A stretch of DNA of 64,000 bases from Acanthochlamys bracteata (Eukaryota > Streptophyta > Magnoliopsida > Pandanales > Velloziaceae). The stretch's first letter is position 1, and each line of letters begins with the position of its first letter. The translations under genes and the position numbers were made by a program. The stretch covers positions 5,178,501 to 5,242,500 of the forward strand of contig CM034131.1 of the NCBI GenBank assembly GCA_019914995.1, written 5' to 3'. Below the pieces are notes generated by a model. That model saw only the letters and a program-made list of their open reading frames with translations. It was not told where the DNA came from and ran no database searches. Below are positions 23,808 through 37,205 of this stretch, piece by piece.

Positions 23808-26800
23808 CTATCTTCCCTCAAACATTGTTACTGTTACATCATTCACAGTTGATTCTTGCTCTCTTGATGATGATTCCCAGCTAATGCGAGCTCTTGCTGC
23901 AACATAGCCAGGCTGCTGAGGGCTTGGCAGGTGAATACTTTCACTTCCCAGCATCAACACCACGGAGGCCATTGTTGGTCTTTCTTCAGGCCTTTCCTGA
24001 ACGCACAAGAGACCAACTTTTATGCATCTCATGACCTCAGAAATGGAATATGAGAAGCCAATCGATTCATCCAGCAAGTCCAGAGCTCTTCCTTCCTTCC
24101 ACAGATTCCAAGCCTGAATCAAAATTTTTGCCAATGATAAGGTGTAAAGGTTTCACTACAATTAAACTACCTACATTTACTTCAAGATGCAAACTAGTGG
24201 TTAACAATTGAACTTTTGACTTTTTGGTTAGATGTGTCCTGGTCTATGTATATAGCGACTTGTAAGATAGTCCAACAATTTAAGACGCACGCGCCAGCTA
24301 ATGGGAGACCGTAAAACATCTCTAGTTAGCTACATGGATGAATGGTGAAATATTTAGGTCTATTTTAAATTCACATTCCGGAGTACTCTTTTCTTTCTAT
24401 TTTTCTGGACCATGGCGAATAAAGGACATAGGATTATGTTGCAATCATTGAGAGAAGTGTATGTTTATGCATGTTTTGATACTTACAAGTCCTAAAAGGT
24501 TTAGGTTGGGGTCTGAAAGATAAATTCCTCTGTTCCTCTTGCCGCTTACAATTTCTAGTACCAACACTCCAAAGCTAAAAACGTCAGATTTTACTGAGAA
24601 AATGCCGTCCATTGCGTATTCAGGAGACATGTATCCACTGCACAAGAAAACATCGTCATACATTTGCCCTAATGTTTAAAGGAGAAAGAAAAACTACATC
24701 AAGTGGAATATAAACTTACAATGTCCCTACAACTTTTTTGGTATTCGCTTCTGCTTCATCTCCTCCAAAAATTCTTGCCATTCCAAAATCTGAAATTTTT
24801 GGGCTCATCTCCTTATCCAAAAGAATATTGCTCGCCTTCATATCTCTATGGATGATTCTAAACCTTGAATCCTGGTGAAGATAAAGAAGTCCTCGAGCTA
24901 TCCCTGATATTATGCGGTATCTGGTAGACCAATCCAGCAATGAGCTTTTTGTTTTATCTACAGAAGTAGAAATCTTTGAATCATCTCAATTGCTTGATGT
25001 GAGACAGTAAATAAAAGTTTACCAACATACAAGAAAAGGACGAGGTTTTGTATTTTACCAAAGAGAACGACATCTAGGCTCTTGCTGGGCATGTACTCAT
25101 AGACTAGCATTCTTTCATCTGCCTGAATGCAGCAACCAAGAAGCCGAACAAGATTTCGGTGCTGAAGCTTGGCTATCAATAATACCTCATTTTTGAACTC
25201 ATCAAGACCCTGTATCGATGTCTTGGCGAGTCTCTTGACTGCTATCTCTTGCCCTCCAGCAAGCACTCCCTACCAGTTTTCACAGGTCAACATCAGACAT
25301 TTTCTCTAAATAATACGGTCCCTACCATGTTATGTTCTTATTCATTTGTATAGATATTATGTTTATATTCTTGTAACATGGATTGCATTAACTTTTTTGA
25401 CGTTGATATGGTATGCACGTATATCAATTTGTATCGACGAGTCGGTGATTGAAAGCCCAAAGCTACCTTGTACACAGGGCCAAATCCACCTTCTCCAAGC
25501 TTGCCTTCGGCAGAGAAATTATCCGTCGCTTCAACAATTGTCATAAAATCATATAATGGCAGGTCGATGTCATTTCCTTGACAATTTTCATTGTTGTAGT
25601 GACTAGAGATGGAAATTGTACTCAATATTTCTGCAGGTAAATTTCAAAAGGAGGGTTGAGAAAATGAAGTCTTTGCTAGTAAACAAATGTCCAATTTTGT
25701 TTTCAGGATTTGAATGTGAAGTGTGAACATTATCTTTTACCTCCTCTTCTCTTCTTCTTCCTTCTCCACAAAATGCAACCTAAGGAAGATGCAAGTAATG
25801 CTGCAAAGACAACAGCTATGATGATGCCAATAATTGATCCAGTACTGCTATGGGAATGACCTGAATTTATTCCTGAAATATCACTAGCAAGGTATGAACA
25901 AGGTATGCAATTTGTCCAACTTCAGCTATATGTCATTCATTATTGTCAACCAGTCACGCAAGGATTTGTTTTAGATATAAAGACGGACAACTAGGTGATG
26001 ATCTCGACTTAATCTTTACAATATATAGGTGAAAAGCAGTAAGTGTATGCAAGTAATGGAGACTTTTCAGCGTTAATTAACTATTGATAGTGATGTTTGC
26101 TTTAGGTGATAGATGGAATCAAAGGAACAATGACGTTGGCAAGAAAATCATGCTAATTGTTTAAATGTGTTTGCAGTTGTTAGCAGACTAGATCAATTAA
26201 TGGAGTCAGTCCAACAAAGCATTACATTAACGTTTTTGGCAGCCATGCAGGCTCACTGTAAGATAACTAGCGATTTTGACGACAAGCCAGTATATTATAC
26301 ATTTAGGAGTTTTAAATTAAACGCCAATCAAGTTCAAGGATAGGTATGAACGCACTATTAAGAGTTGTTTGAAGTAGTTATAAAATAAAACAAATTTTTT
26401 TATTTTATTTTAGATAATAAATTTTATTTTTATTTAAAACTAATAATTATTATAAAATTTTTATATTTTTAAACTTTTAAATAAATTTTAGAAAATAATA
26501 TAAAAATATATTAAAAAATATGAAATAAAATAAAAAAATTAAAAGTAATTGATAAGCAATACTAAACACATTTATCGGGTGGTTGATGTTAACCCACACC
26601 AACTATGATTTTAATAATTCCAATCAAGCAAAAATAAAATATATCTTTTGAATTACCACTGTAGAACAGAAAACGCTATTGGCATTTTTTGATTGTGCTA
26701 AATTGTACTAATCACTTCGAAATTACGGAATATTATTAATTTGAATTGCAGACGACCTGCTAAGAAGAGTGCGTTGAATGGGAGTGCGTATGGCACCGTT

Positions 26801-28436
26801 CCAACGTTTTAATTTTATTTTATATTTTTTATAAATTTTTTATATATTTTTATAAATTTATTTAATAATTTAATAAATATAATAAAAAAATCTTAAGATT
26901 CTTATTATTATTTATTTTTTTACTTTTTAGATAAAAATAAACTTTATTTTTCAAAATAAAATAAAACTAACATTTATTTAAAATAATTCTAATTTAAAAG
27001 TAATTCCGCACATCCCCTAAATTCTATAACCAAAACAACGTGTACTACACCGACGACCTTCTTACGTACGTAAATCTAATGTTTTTAGTCAAAATTAAAC
27101 AGGACCAAATAAATTTAAGCAGAATAGGATAGATACCTGCAAAGTCGGCGGCAGCTAACCGAACAAAGAGATCCTGCCCTCCGCTCTGATACACACTGAT
27201 ATCCGTCAGCTCCGAGTACCAAATTACACATCCGGTGCCGGCTCCGCCGTTACTTATATCCGCAGCGGCATACCCCGTGCACGAACAATTGCTCAAACAC
27301 TTAGCTCCGCAATCGTCTATCCCTATGCTTTTATCTACAATAGCATTCGTTGTGTCCGGCAGCTTCACTCCCTCAACAACATAAAACTTGTCAGTCCCGT
27401 TGCTGCAATCCAGCTGCGTGTTTCTAATGCATCCATCGCGTCCATCCCTTAACGCCCATGTCGCTGGTGATTTGGGCTTGAACCCAGAGATGCAACGACA
27501 GACTGGCGAGTCGTTAGAGTCGCAGAGCCCGAACGTCCCGCAGACCGAAAGCTGGTCGCACTGGCCTTCTGGAACTTGCCAGAACACGTTCCACTGCTTG
27601 CTGTCGCTAACCCAAACTAACCGCTGTACAATCCCCGTGCTCGTTACTATCAACCGCGCCACAACGCTAGAGTGGAACATGTAGCTTACTTCACTTGCAT
27701 CGTTAGTGAAGATGAAGGTAAACGGCTTCGTATTGGCGTTCATGAACGGTAGTCCGGCAAACCGGACACCATCCCACGGTCCAACGCGCCATACCTTCGT
27801 CGTCCCGCTAAACAGAAAGAGTTGCGGATCTCCTTGGAGATCAAGAGCCATGCTGTACGGCCCTGGCGATGGATCGGTGGCGCTTGACCATGCCGTAAGA
27901 TTGCGGTTGAGTCCAGAAGTAAGATTCCACCCAAGTTTCATGTCTGGAAGTAATGTGTCGGTAGGGTAATCAAAGCTCTGCCATGCAACCGCTCCGTTCC
28001 CAGCATCATCGGAATCTCTAACTACTAAATTGCCGCTATTTAGCAGCTTTACGATCGGATTTTGCAAAGTTGACTTTACCGGTGATGACCAGATAATTCT
28101 TGTCGAGTTCTGAGTGGTGATTATAAGAGTACCGTTACTAGATACCGACAGAACTCCGGTTGAATTAGTAACCGGAGTCTGACGGTTTGCTATCCATACA
28201 ATTGTCTGGACCGGGATGTTGTTGAACCATATTCCGACATATCGGTTATGGATTGACGAGCCGGCAGGAGTAAAGAAGCCTAAAGCGAACGTTCCGCCTG
28301 CTGAGTCAAGAGTTTCGCCTTCTAGAAGCGGCTGAGATGGAGTCAGTGTGTCTCTAGCTAACGATCCAGTGAGGTAACTGATGAAGAAGAGAAGAAACAG
28401 AGAGATCATTGAATAAGGTTGAACATTTTCTCCCAT
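23808..28436 (-). CDS. RLK gene B: G-type lectin S-receptor-like serine/threonine kinase, 7 exons, intact
   Basis: Exons: 28436-27137, 25872-25741, 25630-25467, 25269-25059, 24957-24720, 24637-24487, 24113-23808. All are GT-AG and in phase, giving 833 aa. Signal peptide ~1-27 ([16 protein letters not shown]), bulb-lectin, S-locus glycoprotein region, EGF-like ([17 protein letters not shown]) and PAN lie in exon 1. The transmembrane helix is ~447-468. The kinase has [11 protein letters not shown] ending at 532, Lys544, HRD Asp641 and DFG Asp659, so it looks active. Exons 2-7 and their introns are very like gene A, while the ectodomains differ more, consistent with tandem duplication and divergent ligand-facing parts. 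Start choice: CCCATGGGAG is a good context; a later Met at residue 10 is possible. A W-box-like TTGACT lies ~160 bp upstream of the ATG. Confidence 0.94.
26785..27015. repeat. AT-rich MITE in intron 1 of RLK gene B
   Basis: The ends GGGAGTGCG and CGCACATCCCC form a short imperfect inverted repeat around an AT-rich non-coding core. A second AT-rich block at 26350-26580 in the same intron is similar in composition, but its ends are less clear. Confidence 0.45.
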
Positions 28437-29200
28437 GGGTGTTCAACACGGAGAAGAAACAAGAGGATTACAGTGAGACTACTACTAGATGACTGCTATG
28501 CGTTTATTTTTCAATTTTCTTTTTTGTTTCACTAACAGTGTTGTACGATATTAATTAATTAATATAGCTAGTGTAACATATGGGTAAAGGAAGACCTTGA
28601 CTTTTTGCACGACAAAAATCCAAATAGAGAAGAAAAACTATCATCTCTTATGTAGAAAATAGAAGAATTTTCTGTTGTTTTGCCACTGTTTTGGTTGACG
28701 TGGACTTGTAAGCTGGCGCATTATATCCATTCTTAAGAATGAGGATTGACTAATAATCGATGTAGGCAAAAGAAGAATTTTCTATATTGACACAGTCAAC
28801 GAGATTTTTAAAAATCTTCGGTTGTGAACTTGGCTGGTTGGGCTAATTTAAATTGCACTCCTAGGCTTCGCTCGGGCCCTTGCAGGCCCAACATGCTCAT
28901 GGTTTGCCGAGTACTTTGTCACACTTTTAGTATGGTTGCATTGCATTTGGGAGTCGATGTCACTTGCCACTGCCTTTGAGTGGGCAATAAATAATGAAGT
29001 ATTTTAATAGATCATGTTTGAAATAGATAAGAAACAGTTAGCTGAAGCCGTGCTATCTCTTGGACATGGAGCAAATCCAAAGAGAGTCATTGTGATTTTG
29101 AAGGCAGAATTTAAGAATGATCACGACCATAATTGAGCCCATCTTCTCATAATGCATAGAGGACGTAAAGAACAAGCATCAACCAGAAGGAGATCATTTA
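28437..29200. other. 5' flank of RLK gene B, otherwise no feature
   Basis: The first ~200 bp upstream of gene B contain TTGACT (28597-28602) and TTAATTAATTAATATAG, possible promoter parts. Nothing further is recognised up to the MITE at 29.2 kb. Confidence 0.4.
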
Positions 29201-29411
29201 GGTGCGTTTAAAATTATTTATGAAATAAAATTTTTTTAAAATAAATAATATTTTTATATTTTTTATTTTAAAAAAAATAAAAATATATAATAAAAAAATT
29301 TTATTACATAAAATTTTTCTACACTATCTAAATTTTTAAATAAAACTTTTAAATACTTATAAAATATATATTAAAAAATATGAATAAAAAAAAATTGAAA
29401 AACAACGTTTG
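29201..29411. repeat. AT-rich MITE, GGTGCGTTTA end after TTA
   Basis: The left end GGTGCGTTTAAAA directly follows TTA. The interior matches the family at 39601, 53333 and 53728 (shared TTTTTCTACA and ATATATTAAAAAATATGAA words). The right end is degraded. Confidence 0.5.
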
Positions 29412-30913
29412 CTCTTGATCCACCAAATAAACCAAGAAAAATTAAATAAGGATGAAATTCCGATGCATTCCAACAGAACACTCCTGACAAGAAATTTTAG
29501 ATAGCATTTCAACAAGCTAGACTCATCCATTTGACACATAATTTTGAAAACACTGAGCACCATATATGCTTCTGAATCAGATAAGAGATCGAATATTTAT
29601 TAAAAAAACAGACTACAAATTAATGAGAAAACTCAGCCAGATAAGCCTCTTTACGGAAATGTTTGGTTGAAACCTTTGCTCTAATTCATTTTCTACAAAC
29701 TATGTTGCACAAGCTACATTACACTATATCAACTATCATGCTACATCAAAATATACAATCAAAGTGCAACATTGAGTTTGAAAGAGACATAGAAGAATTA
29801 GTTCGAGTTGGAGTTAGAGTAATGAACTCAGCCTGAGCTAAAAAGACTTAAAAAAGAAGCATGCTATGGACCAGTGGTTACTAGCAGTGGAGAATTCAAA
29901 TTCAAATAGAGATAACACGAGAATTAAGAGAGTTAACTGCCACGAAGCTAGCACGGAAGTAGGGTAGAAAGAAGGAATTAATTGGAGCCACAGGGCTAAC
30001 ATCACTACTTTCGACTAACACCAGAAAGAAGGAAGACCTTCTTGGCAAGCGAAAATTCGAGATGCCCATTACTCACATTAATCATCGGTTAAAAATTCAG
30101 ATGAATACCACAGAGAAGACAAAGGCGAGGGGACTGCAGCCGTTTGAAAGAAGCTGCTGCTAATCGTTGTCATAGGAAGCTTCTGGAAATTGACACATCA
30201 ATATGACAATATTGGAGATATTAATTGAAGGTTGTTGAAACAAATTCGACTAGAGGAAAATCTTAGAGATAAAGGAATTTAAGGATAAGATTGTTTGCAG
30301 AGAAAGAAAATATACTACAGAAAGAGAGAAATATCAGATCGGTTCATATAGAGAATTTCCAATGTTGTGAGTCATCAGCCTAACAGCCGATTATTTTATC
30401 AATTGTTTTGACTGTTTGTTCACTGTTCGCAATTCTTATTTGATCATCTTTTTGTTTTCCAAGTCATATACTAGAAATAGCGTGACCTTGAGCCGAAATG
30501 AGTAGAATAGAAGCTTTGTAAAAGTCCAAAATCTTTGTAAAACTTGTAATGAGTGCGGGATGCAACTCAGATCGAGAAGGTATTCCTAAACCTCTTCTCT
30601 AAAATTTTCTCAAATTTTTACTATAGTGTTTTTCAGTAGTTTTAATATAAAAATATGACATATTGTAAGAATTATATATTAGAAATTAATTATATAAAAA
30701 GTATGAGAGTAGTAATATGAATAAAGAAAAAGTAGACAGTTATAGTTTTAATATTTAGTACATCTTATGTATTTATTGCTACATATATAAGCATTGTTAG
30801 TTTTTATTGGTACGTATATAAGCATTATCTAATGTTATACTTATATGATAGCATATAATAAAATTTGCCAACAATGACTATTTGAATAGTAACCTTATAT
30901 AGAATGAGCAACA
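29412..30913. other. Spacer, no gene recognised
   Basis: Only short frames, none recognisable. Moderate AT content and no clear inverted or direct repeats. Confidence 0.4.
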
Positions 30914-32029
30914 TGATAAGAAAGCAGAATATATAAGATAACATCAAGATGGAGAATAGCTATACTTACATAATATCTGTTTTCCTATACTAATTATTTT
31001 ATTTTTATATTTGATATTCTATTATTTTATAAATATTATACTCATTCATCAAAGATCAATAGTAAGAGAATTGTTTCTGTTCTTACTATTCTCTAATTTC
31101 AAGCCTTGATCATACTTATGGTGTCGAAGCTAGAGAGCTTATAGGACATCAGTTCTCAATATTATTATTATGTCAAACAGATTTTCCTTTTCATCTCTCT
31201 TTTATTTTTTCTCATCTCATTGCCGCACTGCCTCTAATCACCGCACAACTACGTTGTTGCCCTGATCTTCTCACTGCTAGTTGATCTCCTACCGTCGTGC
31301 CACCGCTAATCACTTCACTTCTGCGTAACTGCACTCGTCTCCTCACTACGGGTTGATCATTTCACTTCCTCGCTAATATCCTTATCTTCTCACTACTGCG
31401 CCACTTATCTCCTAACTACGGTGTTACCGCCACTGCTCTTTAATACTACGCCGCTATCACATAATCTCCTCACTTTAGATTAATTACATATTGATGTTTC
31501 AATCTTATATGAAGGTGACTCTTTTGTTTCAACGAAGTTAACAACAAAAAATTATTTCAGATGGAGAGAGCAAGTTTTGGAGATATTAATGATCAAAATT
31601 TTAACCCTTTTTTTTATGCCATTTTTCCTGAAAGGCTTTTTAACAATGACGAAATTGAAGTTCCAATTCAATGTACGAAAAATTCGTATGAGAAGATGCT
31701 TTGATGAGAGTATTATATCAGAAAAGTTCAGCATGTAATTATAGAATTGAACACCTGAAGGAAGGTGTGGAGTGCACTTGTAGAAGTTTCTACACAAGTT
31801 AAAAAAAATCGTGAACCATATTGAATAACTAACTCCGTACATGTAGAAAGGATTTTTCTACTGTTGATGAATTTTTAGAGTTCAAACTTGTATGTTACGA
31901 GTTGGTGGTCATCAGAAAGGAAGTTTCTAATGAAGTAAAGTTAACTTGGCTCTGGAAGGCTTATTAGATAATATGCTGAATTTATTGATTCTAACTAAGC
32001 AAGCTGTTGATACCTGATGAGATTAAAAT

Positions 32030-34015
32030 CACCTAAGAAAATATTAGGTACTGTATTTTAGTTTATTCCACAAGTGCATCATTATTATCTACCGTATATC
32101 ACATAACAATTCGATCCATAGGGGATGAGGCTAATTCTAAGTCAAACTAGGGTATAACAAATAAACTAAGGATCAAAATAAGTATTAAAATCAACAACCA
32201 ATAAACAAACAATGGATTTTTCAGAAAATAGAGATGGTAAATAATTGAAAGTTTTGAATCTACCACTAGTATCTTTTGTTTGAATTCTTAACTAAGTGTG
32301 ATTTTTATTATTGATTAATGTGAAGATTTCGTACATAATACCTTGATATAGTTTTTAGGTTAGACTTCAAATTATGAGCATAATTTTGGTCTAGTATAGA
32401 ACCATCTATCTCTAATTTATTCTCATTTTGGTCTAGAATATAATTAATTAGAGATGCATTAAGATTGTGAAATCAGAAATCACGCAATCGTTTTATCTTT
32501 AATCCAAAAACACTTATCATTGTTGTTAATCCTAGGTTCTTCAATTATTTTTTGATTGGTACTCGTAAATACAATTAAAAAAATAATTAAGATTTCAAAC
32601 TCAATGTTGATCAAACATTAAATTTAAAATATATATTCCAATTCTAATTAATATTAATAACTCTCAAATTATTAATAATTATTCAATAACATATATTTAG
32701 GAACTCAACAAATTCTATTAGAATATCATCCCAAAATTTCATTCTAATTACTCATGCTATTACAACAACACAATTGATTGAAATAAAAACAAGAGAAGAA
32801 AAATCAAATAAGGATAATAGCAATGTTGCAGTCCTCTCTTTACTGTGGCTCTATTTGCACTCTGTTTGCCAAAATTGTCTCAATTATGACCTGAATCTGG
32901 CCCGCGGTGGAGCTAGATACCGCGCCCCTCGATGATCATTTCTGTCTCTTGATGACCCTCATATACACCTCTTTTATCCTTCAATCTCCTTAGGAATTTC
33001 ACTCCCCAAAAAAAGATTGAAAAGAAAAACCAAAGAAAGAACAAAGAAGAAAAAATATACCAAACATAGGGCTCAGTTCTGGTTGTGTTTTAATAATAGG
33101 AGTATTTTTTATTGCTGCAATTCTTTTGTAGAAATGATTTTCTCTTTTCTAGAGTTAGGGCCGCAGATAAATCAAGATTTGATTCGGTGGTATGGGTGTG
33201 GTGCTCCTCTAGTCAAAGGAGAAACTCATACTTGGAGTTATTTAAGAAGACTTTTATCTTAATAGGAATTTCATCTAAGTCTCTTTGCTGGCATAATTGT
33301 AGGGTGGTAATTTGGCTTCTTGAATCAGTCTCGAGTTGACCATATAATAATCGAGTCAAAATTGTTCAACTCTAATCGAACCCATTTATTTATATGGGTA
33401 AAAATTGTCAATTCTAATTCAACCTATTTAACAATATAGTCAAATTCGGATCGACCCTTTTAATAATTAAAATTATTAAAATAACAATTATAATATAAAT
33501 TTCTAACCATATATAATTAATTAATTATGATATATATATATAAATTAATTTCAATAATTATAAATTAACTAAAATTAGTTAAATTAATATATATATATAT
33601 ATAGATACAAATTAAATTTAAAATTTATATTATTTTTTTAATTATTATATAATATATACTATATAAATAGTTATACGAATTAAACGGATCAATTTTGGAT
33701 CGGCTCGAAATTGACCTGAACTCGACTAATGCTTGATCCGAACCCAACTTTTTCGAGTCAGATTCGTGGGGTCGGGTTAGAAATTGCCTCCCCTAGCTGG
33801 CATTTATTTATAGTTGAATGTGGGCTTTTCTTTTGCTTGTTAGAGCCATTAATCCTTCCTTCTTCTTTTAAGCATCAATTGCTCCTTTATAATTGATGAT
33901 TATTACCTAGATAACATAATTTAGCTTGCATATATGAAATACCAATACTTAAATATAACATATATATACTTTCACCTTACCAATACCAACACTTTCACGA
34001 TTTGTTATAGTCTCA
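32030..34015. repeat. ~2-kb insertion inside the Copia gag, unclassified, carrying a hAT-like element
   Basis: Gag-like sequence stops near 32000 and resumes near 34020. Between lie AT-rich non-coding DNA, a GC-richer block near 32880-32930, and a hAT-like element (33295-33795). The opening sequence (ATTAGGTACTGTATTTTAG, then many AATAAAC words) resembles non-coding ends of larger transposons, but I could not assign a class or find its target duplication. Confidence 0.45.
33295..33795. repeat. hAT-like non-autonomous element with 8-bp target duplication
   Basis: GCTGGCAT occurs directly before (33287-33294) and directly after (33796-33803) the element. The ends read (AATTG)TAGGGTGGTAATTTGG and AGAAATTGCCTCCCCTA, the TAGGGGTGGCAATTT type common in plant hAT MITEs. 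The interior has many diverged GATCCGAACC / TCGAGTCA words and an AT-rich centre with TA runs, and no transposase. A perfect 8-bp duplication in an old host element means this insertion is younger than the DNA around it. Confidence 0.8.
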
Positions 34016-36969
34016 AGGATGCGTGAGTTTTGAGCAAAATCATTTAATGAAGATAAACCTAAAGGATTGGAGCAACAAGCGGCGTTTATTAGCCATAAAA
34101 GTGATCGTGGTAAAGGTCGCGGAGGTCGTAGAAATTACGGTGGGTACAGCTTCTATTTCAATATTGTGGCTCCCTTTCTTCTTCGCAAAATAGTAATGGA
34201 GTCAAAATGTTTTTGCTCCTTCGTAGTGTCAACATTCAGTGGTAAACATAGTTTGTCAAATTTGTGGAAAAGCTAACCATTCTACTTTAAGATTCTGGTA
34301 ATTTGGTCATGCTTATCAAGCTGAACAAATTTCTTAATCCTTAGCGGCACTCATAGTGAATTATGTGGTTGCTCCTATTTGATATTCGGGTACAGATGCA
34401 ACGACTCACATGACATAAAATTTTAATAATTTTCAATTATCTTCCACATATAATGGTGGATAAGATATATGCTGCGAGTGGAACAACATGTTGCATCAGT
34501 CAGATTTGAAGTGCAGTCTTAAAATTCTTCACCAACTTAAATTTAGGTGTTGTTGTGTTGGTTCCTAATATAAAGAGAGTCTTGTTTCTTACCTACTGGT
34601 TTTCTTTTTATGGATCTATAAGTGGGGAAGATGCTGCCAACAGGAAATAGGAGCGGGAACCTTTGCCGGTTGACGAGAGAAGATGTAATATATTGGCGAC
34701 TGTATGAACTAGCAAGACATCTGAAGAAATTTGGCATGCAAGACTAGGACATCCACACAGCAAGATGTTAGAATTATCAAAGAAGGGACACATAAATATT
34801 TCTAGCTAAGTTTAAACAGTTCTCGATTTATGTTAGTTACTAGTTGGGTAAATATTATCGTCAAACCTTTTTACCATAAGTACACAAAAATCTTTTATTC
34901 TATTAGATTGTATTCGTTGTGACTTATAGGAGCATTCACCAGTACTATCTGCGTAAAAATATAAATACTATGTTGCGCTTATTGATAGTTTTTCTATGTT
35001 GACATGCTTTTATGCTTTATATAAGAATTTAGAATTTTATGAGTGCTCTTCAAGTTTCAGAATTTAGTTGAAATCAGTTTTCCAAAAATATCAACATTTT
35101 ACGATGTGATGACGGTGGAAAATTTTAGAAATTAGAATTTTTGCATCATCTTGATAAATATGGTATCCTAAAAAATGTATCTTGTCCTTATACTCCCAAG
35201 TAAAACGATATTGCAGAAAGAAAACATCAGTAATGAAAATTGGGGTATCTATTTTATTTCACTCTAGCACTCTAATATGTTTACAAATGCAGCTTTCTCT
35301 ACGACAGTATATCTTGTTAATCGCCTATCGACTGCATAGTTAAAAGGAGACCACGCTTCTTTTTTGTTATATACTCTCTTACAAATTTATAGTTGTAGGT
35401 GCTTTCTATATGGCAAGTACACGATAGAAAATAAATTTACACCTAAAACTCAACTTTGTATGTTTATCAGATACAGTCCAATACATAATAGGATATAGGT
35501 ATCGTATCTTGCTATAAGAAGAGCGCATATTTCTTGGCATGTTGTATTTGATGAAACTAGCTTCCCGTTTAAACAGTGTTGGCGTAGTATGTTTTCTCGT
35601 ATTGACTTCAAGTCAACCGATTATAGAAACGTAGGTTTATGATTTATAAAATATCTAATTTTAGATGATTCCAAACTAAAATACTCTGTAGCTTGAGTTA
35701 CAAATAAGCAACTTATGAACTTTTTTTCTGTAGGAATAATACGTTCAGTAACATAGCACTTCAATAATAACACTAGATAGTATATATGTCCATAAGAATC
35801 CATATAGATAAACCTTGCATAGTATTTTCTTGTTTATCAATATTTCAATATGAAACATGAAAGTGAAAAAATAACAAAAGACAATAGCTCATACTAGAAA
35901 AAGACTTTCTTTCATGTCGATCTCATACAAAGTAGTAAGTCATTGTGGATCATTATCATTGTAGATCTTATAAGCATGCATGCTAGCTCCTCTACTTTAG
36001 AATATAAGAACAACATGAAATAAGAACTTAATCATGTTAGTTATTATAGAAGTAAAAAGACAGATGAAGCTTTCAACTGGGCTTTGCCATAAATAATTAA
36101 ATCAAAGTGATGTGTGTTCACGCTACATGACCGAAGTCAAAGTTGAAAACATAGCTTGGTTGTTTGGTACCACAGCATACTAAGCATAGTACTCAGAAAA
36201 AAGTGTAGATGTTCACACTAGCTACATCACCAAAATTAAATGTTGAAAAATCAGGTTGGTATTTTGGTACCATTTGCATACTAAGGGCTGGTAGTCTTGC
36301 CTGCTTATGTTCGTTGTGTCATTAGCCACAATCGAATTCGATGAACGAAAACTTTGATAAGAATTTAATTCCGATTTCTTAATTTGTTTTGACTTGAGAT
36401 TCATAGTGTTATGCTGCTTGTCTAGTAGTAATGACAAGGTCTATCAATTGAACTATTAAGAGATTTGATTACGGTTCGTCTTTCAAGTTTCTGATTTTTT
36501 TAGAAAGTTTATTTACCTAGATTAATCATTCCATACTAAATTAGAGGTGCTTGTTGTCTTAATCACCATTATATTATCTTGATCACAAGACGAAACCTAG
36601 TATACTCATGGTCGACAATGTGCTTACTACATTTTTAGAGAAAAGTACCAAAAATTGGATTTCAAAGTGGTACCAACGTTTTACTTAATTTTTATTATCA
36701 TCAAAATTAATCTAGAAATTTTAATTCAAAATAGTTATATTTTGTTAATCAGAAGAAATTTTCAAGCAACTCACCACTTTTGTAAGAGTAAAGTCTTGGA
36801 GCGATAGAGTGAGTATAATCCAATAATATATAGATATATGAATTTCACACGCCATATAAGTTTACATAATATAGGTGATGTATATCCTACCGATTAGTAC
36901 GATGCAAACATGTCCTACTAGCTAGATAAAAGTTTCTCCCCTTAGCCTACAAACAAAATTATGTAATTA

Positions 36970-37205
36970 AGTGAAAATGGGGCTGTTTTGAACATATAAG
37001 ACTAACCGTAGCAGTCAATAAAATATCGACTAAGTTCTTCCGTCAGTACTTTGCCGACTAACATTTCAATTGGTAATTTATAGCCGAAAATTTTAGTCAG
37101 TATTTTACTATATCTTGCCGACTATAGTATTGTTCACTCGGTAATTGGTTTGCCGACTACTCTATTTTCTTTCGTTAACGTGCTTTGCCGACTGAAGTTG
37201 ATGAG
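36970..37205. repeat. CACTA-like subterminal repeats inside the Copia element
   Basis: TTGCCGACT occurs at 37051, 37115, 37150 and 37185, with related GTCAGTA, TATCGACTA and TAGCCGAAAA words nearby. Four near-identical 9-mers in 140 bp are far above chance and resemble CACTA subterminal repeats. Termini and transposase are not visible. The words differ from those at 19.3-19.75 kb, so it is probably a second family. Confidence 0.5.

Noticed and set aside
27388-27969. Plus-strand frames of 98 and 87 residues
   Set aside because: Antisense shadows of exon 1 of RLK gene B, which is open because of its coding bias.
30030-30190. Minus-strand stretch considered as an arabinogalactan-peptide end
   Set aside because: The frame is broken after a few residues and the expected Ser/Pro motif and anchor signal are not there.
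31552-31842. 96-residue minus-strand frame
   Set aside because: Antisense to the gag region of the Copia element.
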